Shown here piece by piece: positions 1 to 6,827 of a stretch of DNA of 20,757 nucleotides. The stretch's first letter is position 1; each line of letters opens with the position of its first letter. The DNA is from FEN-1297 sp964530445. Lineage in GTDB: Bacteria; Bacteroidota; Ignavibacteria; Ignavibacteriales; Ignavibacteriaceae. A program made the position numbers and the translations under genes. Under the pieces are notes generated by a model. The model was not told the origin of the DNA. It saw only the letters and a list, made by a program, of their open reading frames with translations, and made no database searches. The stretch is from the NCBI GenBank assembly GCA_964530445.1, contig CAZHBJ010000045.1, positions 1 through 20,757 on the forward strand, in the 5' to 3' direction.

Positions 1-273
1 TCAACGGATAAATATAATTCCGGTTCCGGCTGGCCGAGTTTTACAAAGCCTATCGATAGTTACTTTATAGTTAAGAAGTCAGATGGTTCCGATGGAATGT
101 TAAGAATAAAAGTAAGCGGCAAAGATTCGGGCTCGCATCTCGGGCATGTTTTTGATGATGGTCCCGCACCTACTCATTTAAGGTATTGTATCGATTCGGC
201 ATCACTTAGATTTATTCCTAAAGACAGTCTAGCGCAGGAAGGTTACAGCGAATATGCATATTTATTTAAATAA
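1..273 (+). CDS. msrB: Peptide-methionine (R)-S-oxide reductase, C-terminal part (5' end outside window)
   Basis: The enzyme reduces methionine-R-sulfoxide in proteins back to methionine. The visible 90 codons carry the MsrB hallmarks in order: a GWPSF block, SHLGHVFDDGP, and RYCIDSASLRF with the catalytic Cys, ending in a GYSEYAYLF tail. Three things are unusual. The recycling Cys often found just before GWPSF is Ser (SGSGWPSF). The second zinc-ligand CxxC pair normally before HLGHVF is absent (VSGKDSGSHLGHVF). The usual RxCxN motif reads RYCID, Asn replaced by Asp. The fragment has only one Cys, so this is either a one-Cys MsrB or one whose resolving Cys lies in the missing N-terminus. Whether it is exported or fused to MsrA cannot be seen. 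A secreted Met-rich protein follows after 30 bp on the same strand, probably in the same transcript. Confidence 0.95.
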   Translation, partial: STDKYNSGSGWPSFTKPIDSYFIVKKSDGSDGMLRIKVSGKDSGSHLGHVFDDGPAPTHLRYCIDSASLRFIPKDSLAQEGYSEYAYLFK

Positions 274-303
274 AATTTAATTCAATAAAATAAGGAGTAA
301 GAA

Positions 304-657
304 ATGAAAGCCAAATTTAAAATGTTGTCTTTATTATTTGTAATGGTTTTTTCTGCTGCGGTATTTTCTCAGTCAATGAATAAAATGCACAGTATGAAAA
401 AGGATTCGGCAAAAACAATGCATCATATGAAAATGAAAAAGAATAATATGATGAAATCAAAAAATCATATGATGAAAATGAAAAAAGGGAATAAAAATAA
501 AATGATGACCAACTCAAAAAAAATGATGTATAGTAAAAAAATGATAAAAAAGGAAAACCAAATGAAATCCGGCGATAAAATGATGAATGACTCCGGGAAA
601 ATGAGTAAAAAAGGAATGACGGATTCTTCAAAATCAATGCATAAGATGAAAAAGTAA
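304..657 (+). CDS. Secreted methionine/lysine-rich small protein (117 aa)
   Basis: Residues 1-22 form a signal peptide (MKAKFK, hydrophobic core, AAVFS) with predicted cleavage before Gln23. I count 23 Met and about 29 Lys in the remaining 95 residues, often as MM pairs or M-x-M/M-xx-M, with a few His (for example MHHMKMKK) and no Cys or Trp. There is no recognisable fold; it is probably disordered and very basic. An AAGGAG Shine-Dalgarno at 292-297, 6 nt before ATG, fixes the start. It lies 30 bp after msrB. Inference: a periplasmic or surface methionine reservoir that scavenges oxidants and is regenerated by methionine sulfoxide reductase, comparable in idea to the Met-rich MrpX protein associated with MsrPQ in Azospira. 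Alternatively the Met/His clusters bind copper or silver. Short Met-rich repeat proteins of unknown function are known in other bacteria; I cannot tie this one to a named family. Confidence 0.85.
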   Translation: MKAKFKMLSLLFVMVFSAAVFSQSMNKMHSMKKDSAKTMHHMKMKKNNMMKSKNHMMKMKKGNKNKMMTNSKKMMYSKKMIKKENQMKSGDKMMNDSGKMSKKGMTDSSKSMHKMKK

Positions 658-1032
658 ATAAATTTTTTATGCTGTAAGTTATGGAAATAATAGAACGCAG
701 ATTATTATGATTTCTTATGATAGGAAAAAATATTTCGATTTTTCTAATTTCAATAAAAAGCTAAAATTTAAAAATCATAATTAATCTTATCAAATCATGA
801 AAATCAGCGTTCTATTTTTCTTTAAAATATTGCGAATAAATTACAACTCTTCAATTTTCAAATAATATTTTTACCGCTTATCATTTAATAACAACTGTTA
901 AAATATTTTTAGCTTTTTAGAATATAATTTCTATTAGGTTTTTAGGTATGTTTGTAACATAATAGCTATCCGTTAAAGAGCATCAATAATTTTTATATAA
1001 TAATGACTTCCATTCACAAAAAGAGGCATGCT
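658..1032. other. Intergenic region, 375 bp, AT-rich
   Basis: No convincing ORF or RNA gene is visible. It contains the long inverted repeat described separately (691-814) and must hold the promoter of the tricorn-type protease gene. A TATAAT match lies at 923-928, but no good -35 partner is visible at the right distance, so I do not call a promoter. There is no strong GC-rich terminator hairpin directly after the Met-rich gene. Confidence 0.6.
691..814. repeat. Long imperfect inverted repeat (31-bp arms, 62-bp spacer)
   Basis: The left arm at 691-721 begins TAGAACGCAGATT; the right arm at 784-814 ends AATCAGCGTTCTA. Aligned as reverse complements, the arms match at 25 of 31 positions, with the outer 8 bp perfect. 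The spacer is almost entirely A/T. No clear target-site duplication is seen in the flanks. It could be a decayed miniature element, or a large transcript hairpin in the 3' region of the msrB/Met-rich transcript. Only one copy is present in the window. Confidence 0.5.
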
Positions 1033-4000
1033 ATGAAAAAATTAACCTACCTAATATTATTTTCGTTTTTCTTTTTATTTCAACCTATTCTCAAAGCTCA
1101 AGTTGATGCAAGAATAATGCAGTATCCTGACGTTTCAAAAACTCAAATTGTTTTTGCTTACGCCGGCGATCTATGGGTCGTATCTAAGGACGGGGGAGTT
1201 GCCAACCGGCTTACAACACCGCCCGGACCTGAATTATTTCCTAAGTTTTCTCCCAATGGCTCTCGTATTGCATTCAGCGGAAATTACGAAGGCAATTTGG
1301 ATGTTTATGTAATACCTTCGGAAGGCGGGCTTCCCGTTAGAGTAACTCACCAGGGAATGCCGGACAGGATACTTGGCTGGTATCCCGATGGTAAACATTT
1401 ACTCTACGCATCATCGATGGAAAGCGGCAAACAAAGGTTCGATCAATTTTACAAAGTCTCTCCTGAAGGAGGAATGCCGGAGAAATTGATTATTCCTTAC
1501 GGTGAGTTTGCATCGTTATCACCCGATGGAAAATCAATTGCGTATACACCTAAATCAAGAGCATTCCGTACATGGAAAAGATATCGCGGCGGCTGGGCTG
1601 CTGATATCTGGATTTTTAATTTCACAACAGGTACCGCGCAAAATATAACGAACAACCCGGCTAATGATGAATTCCCGATGTGGCATGGAAGAACAATTTA
1701 TTTCCTTTCCGATAGAGGGAAGGATGAAAGAGCAAATATTTGGTCATATAATCTAGATACTAAACAAACAAAACAGATAACCAATTTCACCGATTTTGAT
1801 ATTCATTTTCCTTCACTTGGCCCGGATGATATTGTGTTTGAAGCCGGTGGAGAACTCTATCTACTTGATCTTGCTACTGAAAAATATCATGAAGTTAAAG
1901 TTGAAGTAGTAACCGATGAATTAACTTTAATGCCTAAGACTGAAAATGTAGAAAAGAAAATAAAAAGTTTTAATTTATCGCCTGATGGTAAGCGAGGAAT
2001 TTTTGAAGCGAGAGGGGATTTGTTTTCTGTTCCGGCAGAAAAAGGAAATGTTGTTGATCTGACAAACACATCCGGATATGCAGAAAGATATCCTTCATGG
2101 TCGCCTAACGGAAAATATATTTCATATTGGAGCGACAGATCGGGTGAATATGAACTGACATTAAAGAATATGGAAAACCCGCTAAGCAAGGAAAAGAAAC
2201 TAACATCGTACGGACCCGGATTCAGGTATCAGATTTACTGGTCTCCCGATAGTAAGAAGATGGCTTTTATTGATAAAGCTATGAACATCTATATTTATAA
2301 TATGGACAATGATAAGACGACAAAAGTAGATAAAGAAAAATATTTTTACGAAGGAAATCTTGAAAACTTTACACCTTCATGGTCGTCCGACAGCAGGTAT
2401 CTGGCTTATCAAAAAGATATGGATAATCTTCACAGCGCAATTTATATATATGATACAAAGGAAGTAAAAACACATGCAGTGACTCAAGGATATTACAACG
2501 ATTATCAGCCGTATTTTGATCCGGACGGTAAATATTTATACTACTTAACAGATCAAACAATGAAGCCCCTATACAGCAGTATGCAAAACACATTCATTTA
2601 TGCAAATCCTACAAGGATTGCTGCAGTTACTCTTACCCCTGCTGAGGCTTCTCCGATGGCACCGGAGAATGATACGGTTGCCGTTGCAAAAGATACCGGC
2701 AAGGCAAAAGCAAAATCCGAAGTAAAGAAAGATAAAGAGAAGAAAGAAGAAAAGACTAAAGAAGTAAAGATAGATTTCAGCGGGATAGAAAACCGATCCG
2801 TTTTACTTCCGCCTGAAGCAGGAAACTATGGGAATCTGGAAGCTGTTTCAGGAAAAGTAATTTATATGCAATATCCTAATACCGGATCGGCAGAAAAAAA
2901 GAAAGCAATTAAATATTATGATCTTTCTAAGAGAGAAGAAAAAACAATAGCTGACGGTGTTAGCGGCTATACTTTATCTGCTGACGGAAAGAAAATTTTA
3001 ATTGTTAAAGACGGCGGTTATTATGTAACGGACATTGCGCCTGATCAAAAGCTTGAAAAGAAGATGCCGACAGATCAAATGGAAATGACAATTAATCCCA
3101 GACAGGAATGGCATCAAATATTTAATGATGTGTGGAGATTCGAACGCGATTTCTTCTATGATCCGCATATGCATGGAGTTAACTGGAATGAAATGCGTGA
3201 ACGTTACGGTAAATTAATAGACTATGCAGTAACGAGATGGGACGTTAATTATATAATCGGAGAATTGATCGGGGAAATTAGTTCATCACATACTTACGTT
3301 GGCGGCGGCGATGTTCAAAAATCAGATAAGAGGGCTGTTGGTTATTTAGGAGTTGATTGGGAACTTTCCAACGGAGCATACAGGATAAAGAAAATAATTA
3401 AAGGCGCTCCGTGGGATATCGATGACCGATCGCCTCTGGATCAACCGGGAGTGAATGTAAAAGAAGGCGATTATATACTTGCAGTAAATGGTGTACCAAT
3501 GGATGTAACAAAAGACCCCTGGGCAGCTTTTCAAGGTTTGGCTGGTAAAACAGTTGAGCTAACTGTTAATAGTAAACCAACATTAGAGGGGGCTAGAGAA
3601 GTTTTTGTCAAAACGATGAAAGATGAAACTAGACTTAGAAATCTGGCATGGATTGAAGCAAACCGGGAGTTAGTTGAAAAGCAAACAGATGATAAAATAG
3701 GTTATTTATATATACCTGATACAGGCATACGCGGGCAGGATGACTTAGTAAAACAATTCCTAGCTCAAATTGACAAGCAAGGTTTGATTATAGATGAAAG
3801 GTTTAACAACGGCGGTCAAATACCCGATAGATTTATAGAAATGTTAAACAGAAAACCTTTAGCCTTCTGGGCCGTACGTGATGGTAAGGATTGGAAGTGG
3901 CCGCAGTTTGCTGTCTTTGGTCCTAAAGTAATGCTTATAAACGGATGGAGCGGTTCCGGCGGAGATGCTTTCCCTGATTTCTTCCGTCAGGAAAAAATCG

Positions 4001-4290
4001 GTAAATTAATCGGTGAACGAACCTGGGGAGGTCTAATCGGCATAACCGGTTCGCCGTCTCTTATTGACGGAGGTTATGTTACCGTGCCGACTTTTAGAAT
4101 GTTTAAGCCTGACGGGACATGGTTTGCTGAAGGACATGGTGTCGATCCGGATATAAAAGTTGTTGATAACCCCGCACAACTTGCAAAAGGAATAGATCCG
4201 CAATTGGAAGAAGCAATTAAAGTTGTAATGCAGGAATTGAAAACTAATCCTCCGGTTAATCCGAAGCAGCCGCCGTATCAGAAAAGATAA
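1033..4290 (+). CDS. Exported tricorn-type protease, peptidase family S41
   Basis: A 1085-aa tricorn homologue, close to archaeal Tricorn in domain order. It has a signal peptide (residues 1-22, ending LKA, cleaved before Gln), TolB/WD40-like beta-propeller repeats (about 25-680, with many SPDGK/SPNG blades), a Lys/Glu-rich low-complexity insertion (about 547-580), the C1 helical region, a PDZ domain (about 769-850) and the S41 catalytic core. The catalytic set appears intact: Ser752-His753 in GEISSSHTY, nucleophile Ser975 in WSGSGGDAF, and a Glu at 1033 in FAEGHGVDPD. An upstream in-frame ATG at 1003 exists, but the ATG at 1033 is preceded by AAAGAGG and starts directly with a typical leader, so I choose it. 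Unlike cytoplasmic archaeal Tricorn, this one should act in the periplasm or outside, degrading peptides. It appears to be monocistronic, ending in a hairpin terminator. Confidence 0.93.
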   Translation: MKKLTYLILFSFFFLFQPILKAQVDARIMQYPDVSKTQIVFAYAGDLWVVSKDGGVANRLTTPPGPELFPKFSPNGSRIAFSGNYEGNLDVYVIPSEGGLPVRVTHQGMPDRILGWYPDGKHLLYASSMESGKQRFDQFYKVSPEGGMPEKLIIPYGEFASLSPDGKSIAYTPKSRAFRTWKRYRGGWAADIWIFNFTTGTAQNITNNPANDEFPMWHGRTIYFLSDRGKDERANIWSYNLDTKQTKQITNFTDFDIHFPSLGPDDIVFEAGGELYLLDLATEKYHEVKVEVVTDELTLMPKTENVEKKIKSFNLSPDGKRGIFEARGDLFSVPAEKGNVVDLTNTSGYAERYPSWSPNGKYISYWSDRSGEYELTLKNMENPLSKEKKLTSYGPGFRYQIYWSPDSKKMAFIDKAMNIYIYNMDNDKTTKVDKEKYFYEGNLENFTPSWSSDSRYLAYQKDMDNLHSAIYIYDTKEVKTHAVTQGYYNDYQPYFDPDGKYLYYLTDQTMKPLYSSMQNTFIYANPTRIAAVTLTPAEASPMAPENDTVAVAKDTGKAKAKSEVKKDKEKKEEKTKEVKIDFSGIENRSVLLPPEAGNYGNLEAVSGKVIYMQYPNTGSAEKKKAIKYYDLSKREEKTIADGVSGYTLSADGKKILIVKDGGYYVTDIAPDQKLEKKMPTDQMEMTINPRQEWHQIFNDVWRFERDFFYDPHMHGVNWNEMRERYGKLIDYAVTRWDVNYIIGELIGEISSSHTYVGGGDVQKSDKRAVGYLGVDWELSNGAYRIKKIIKGAPWDIDDRSPLDQPGVNVKEGDYILAVNGVPMDVTKDPWAAFQGLAGKTVELTVNSKPTLEGAREVFVKTMKDETRLRNLAWIEANRELVEKQTDDKIGYLYIPDTGIRGQDDLVKQFLAQIDKQGLIIDERFNNGGQIPDRFIEMLNRKPLAFWAVRDGKDWKWPQFAVFGPKVMLINGWSGSGGDAFPDFFRQEKIGKLIGERTWGGLIGITGSPSLIDGGYVTVPTFRMFKPDGTWFAEGHGVDPDIKVVDNPAQLAKGIDPQLEEAIKVVMQELKTNPPVNPKQPPYQKR

Positions 4291-4308
4291 AATCTGAAAA
4301 TATTTAAA

Positions 4309-4331
4309 AGGGCGAAGTTAATCTTCGCCCT
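4309..4331 (+). terminator. Terminator hairpin after the tricorn-type protease gene
   Basis: A perfect 9-bp stem, AGGGCGAAG (4309-4317) with CTTCGCCCT (4323-4331), has a 5-nt TTAAT loop and begins 18 nt after the stop codon. It is followed by an A/T-rich tract with a short T-run (AAATTATTATTTTTAT). It separates the protease gene from the ABC exporter genes. Confidence 0.8.
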
Positions 4332-4408
4332 AAATTATTATTTTTATAAATTTATACAAGCTTTTTTAATATTTTCAAAAACAAATTTAATATACATTTT
4401 GATTAAAG

Positions 4409-5326
4409 ATGATTGAAATAAAAAATGTTACTAAATCATTTCCTTCCGTAACAGCGCTCGATAATGTTTCTCTCGAAATAAAGGACAAAGAATTTTTCGG
4501 ACTGCTCGGACCGAACGGAGCGGGTAAATCAACTTTAATGAATTTACTTGCAGGGTATCTTGATTCGAGTTCGGGAGAAATTTTAATTGACAGAGAAAAA
4601 ATCTCCTCTAATAATCTTAAAGTAAAAAAGAAAATAGGTTTAGTGCCTCAATCGCTGGCTTTGTACGAAGAGTTATCTGCACAGGGAAACATGGAAATCT
4701 TCGGCTCTTTATTCGGATTGGGAAAAAAATCTATGCGATTTGCAATAGCAGAAAAACTAAATATGGTAGGATTGTTTGAAAGGAAAAAAGATAAGGTGCG
4801 GACGTTTTCAGGCGGAATGAAAAGGCGATTAAATCTTGCTGCTTCTATTTTACACGATCCTCAAATCATTTTATGTGATGAACCTACGGTAGGAATTGAT
4901 CCGCAATCGCGAAACGCAATTTTCGATTATCTCGAAAAATTAAATGAAGCAGGAAAAACAATTATTTATACAACTCATTATATGGAAGAAGCAGAAAGGC
5001 TTTGTTCAAGAGTTGCTATTATAGATTTCGGACATATCATTTCCATGGGAACTTTGCAGCAATTAATCGACAGCCTGGAATTCAAGCAGACTATTACCAT
5101 TGATAAAAATTACGAAACCGAAAGGCACACTTCATTATTTAAATCATTCGGCACTTTAACGGATCATGAAAATAATTTCGAATTGCTGCCGACGGACGGG
5201 CTGAAACTTTCATCGTTTTATACTGCTATGGAGGAAAACGGGATAAATTATTCTTCTATAAATATTAAAAAACCATCTCTAGAATCTTTATTCCTTAATT
5301 TAACCGGAAGGAGCTTAAGAGATTGA
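4409..5326 (+). CDS. ABC transporter ATP-binding protein (ABC-2 type exporter ATPase)
   Basis: A 305-aa cytoplasmic ATPase that powers the exporter formed with the downstream permease. All nucleotide-binding motifs are present: Walker A GPNGAGKST (34-42), Q-loop VPQ (79-81), a variant signature FSGGMKRR (133-140), Walker B IILCDEPT (153-160), D-loop GIDPQ and switch His190 in TTHYMEEAE. The SGGM signature and the roughly 80-residue C-terminal extension are typical of the CcmA/NatA-type branch that pairs with ABC-2 permeases of the drug, lipid or sodium exporter classes. The substrate cannot be told. No Shine-Dalgarno is evident before the ATG. The stop overlaps the next gene's TTG start by 4 bp, so translation is coupled. 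Confidence 0.93.
   Translation: MIEIKNVTKSFPSVTALDNVSLEIKDKEFFGLLGPNGAGKSTLMNLLAGYLDSSSGEILIDREKISSNNLKVKKKIGLVPQSLALYEELSAQGNMEIFGSLFGLGKKSMRFAIAEKLNMVGLFERKKDKVRTFSGGMKRRLNLAASILHDPQIILCDEPTVGIDPQSRNAIFDYLEKLNEAGKTIIYTTHYMEEAERLCSRVAIIDFGHIISMGTLQQLIDSLEFKQTITIDKNYETERHTSLFKSFGTLTDHENNFELLPTDGLKLSSFYTAMEENGINYSSINIKKPSLESLFLNLTGRSLRD
5306..5313 (+). promoter_or_regulatory. Shine-Dalgarno GGAAGGAG of the ABC permease, supporting a TTG start
   Basis: GGAAGGAG lies 9 nt before the TTG at 5323, inside the last codons of the ATPase gene. It supports the unusual start and the TTGA stop/start overlap. Confidence 0.75.
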
Positions 5327-6645
5327 AAACAGTATGGAGCCTAATAAAAAAAGAGTATCTTTTATTCTGGAGCGATAAAGTCGCGGTAAGTCTTACCTTC
5401 TTGGTTCCCGCAGTGCTTATTGTTTTGTTCGGATATATTTTCGGGGGTTTGGGCAACAGTGCTTCCGGCATCAATCTGGCTTTTCTTAATAATAGTAATT
5501 CAAAGATCGCAAAAAAAATCGAGTCGACACTCGATACTACAAAAACTTTTCACATTATAAAAAATTATACAAACGATGAAGGTAAAGAAGTAAAGTTCGA
5601 TACGGTATCGATAAAGGATTTTATAAGAAAAGGCAGTGCATCTGCAGCGCTTGTAGTTCCCGAAGATGCTTACAGTGACTCGGCTTTCGGTTTGAAATTG
5701 AAATTTTATTATAATCCCCGGAACGAAATGGAAATGCAGATTATCCAGGGTCTGCTTCAGCAAACAGTGATGACACAAATACCCGAACTTTTTAACAGCA
5801 GTTTAACAAGACGCTCTGAAGAATTTTTAGGTAAAAAGAAAAGCAAACAATTTAATAAATCGGTTGCATCATTGGTTAGCAAATACTTTGGAATTGATAC
5901 CTCTGAAATTTTGAAGAACGGATATTTTACTTTTGGTGCCGGCGATTCGACGAAAAATGATTCAACATCAAAGGGTGCTGCAAAATTTTTCAGCAGCATA
6001 GTTAAATTCAATAAAGAGCAGCTTGTTGGTAAAGATGTCAATAATCCCAACGTAACACGTATTATCGGGGGATATGCCATGATGTTTTTGCTTTTCACCA
6101 TTACAGCTTCGGGCGCATCGCTTTTTGAAGAAAAGCAGAGCGGTGTTACGTTAAGGATTTTAACTTCACCGGTTTCGAGAATACATATTTTATGGAGTAA
6201 ATATCTTTACAATATTTCCTTAGGAGTGCTTCAGCTTTTCACAATGTTTCTTTTTGGTTTCCTGTTTTTCGGAGTAGATATTTTTTCTAACTTTATAAAT
6301 CTTTTTATAGTTATAATTTGTGCATCCGCTGCTTGTACCGCATTCGGAATGGTACTGGCTGCTTTCAGCAAAACACAGGCGCAGGCAAGGGGGCTCGGTA
6401 CATTTTTAATTATAACAATGAGTGCGATCGGGGGCGCATGGTTCCCGACATTTTTCCTGCCGTCATTTATTCAATCAATAAGTAAACTAACTTTGGTATA
6501 CTGGTCGATGCAAGGATTTATGAAAGTTCTGTGGGAAGGTGCGGGCTTTATGGAGATTTTGCCGGTCGTCGGCGTACTCCTTTTAATTGCCGCAATTGTT
6601 AATGCTGTAAGCATCTGGGGATTTAAGAAGGGGGATGTATTTTAA
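5323..6645 (+). CDS. ABC-2 type transporter permease
   Basis: A 440-aa membrane subunit of the exporter. It has a first transmembrane segment at about 21-42, a large extracytoplasmic domain (about 45-245, Lys/Ser-rich with a KNDSTSKG-type linker), then a C-terminal bundle of about five helices (roughly 247-268, 290-318, 325-350, 357-380, 412-434). This is the layout of the ABC2_membrane_3 family, as in YhbS/YhhJ-type or NatB-type exporters. A conserved coupling-helix-like stretch, EEKQSGVTLRILTSPVSR, falls after the second helix. It starts with TTG, supported by a strong Shine-Dalgarno and the 4-bp overlap with the ATPase gene. There is only one permease gene, so the transporter is probably a homodimer. 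The substrate is unknown. Confidence 0.9.
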   Translation: MKTVWSLIKKEYLLFWSDKVAVSLTFLVPAVLIVLFGYIFGGLGNSASGINLAFLNNSNSKIAKKIESTLDTTKTFHIIKNYTNDEGKEVKFDTVSIKDFIRKGSASAALVVPEDAYSDSAFGLKLKFYYNPRNEMEMQIIQGLLQQTVMTQIPELFNSSLTRRSEEFLGKKKSKQFNKSVASLVSKYFGIDTSEILKNGYFTFGAGDSTKNDSTSKGAAKFFSSIVKFNKEQLVGKDVNNPNVTRIIGGYAMMFLLFTITASGASLFEEKQSGVTLRILTSPVSRIHILWSKYLYNISLGVLQLFTMFLFGFLFFGVDIFSNFINLFIVIICASAACTAFGMVLAAFSKTQAQARGLGTFLIITMSAIGGAWFPTFFLPSFIQSISKLTLVYWSMQGFMKVLWEGAGFMEILPVVGVLLLIAAIVNAVSIWGFKKGDVF

Positions 6646-6648
6646 TTC

Positions 6649-6721
6649 TTATTAATAATTATTAATTATAAATTTATTAATAAAATTAATTTATTATAGA
6701 TAATTATATTAATTTTATATT
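6649..6721. other. Nearly pure A/T tract with self-complementarity
   Basis: These 73 bp contain a single G (6699) and no C. The tract holds repeated ATTAAT/AATTTATTAATAAA-type words that are partly self-complementary. It sits between the ABC permease stop and the receptor-phosphatase start. It may act as an UP-element-like or curved promoter region, or as a weak terminator; nothing shows which. Confidence 0.45.
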
Positions 6722-6827
6722 GATAATGATGAATTGTTCTTCTTAATAGAACTATATGTGAGCTTTTATATTATCCGGATTTTCAAATTATATGATTTAA
6801 TTCCAGTCTAAATAAAATTTTAACTGA

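Noticed and set aside
317..637. Minus-strand open frame opposite the Met-rich gene (Ser/Phe/Tyr-rich, about 106 codons)
   Set aside because: It is the mirror image of ATG/AAA-rich codons on the plus strand; it has no ribosome-binding site and no sensible composition, while the plus-strand gene has a signal peptide and strong Shine-Dalgarno.
304..657. Tandem DNA repeat or CRISPR-like array because of recurring ATGATGAAA words
   Set aside because: The words have no constant period or spacer; they simply reflect Met-Lys codons.
1003..1032. Upstream ATG as start of the tricorn protease
   Set aside because: It would put ten charged residues before the leader; the ATG at 1033 has a closer purine-rich site and gives a standard signal peptide.
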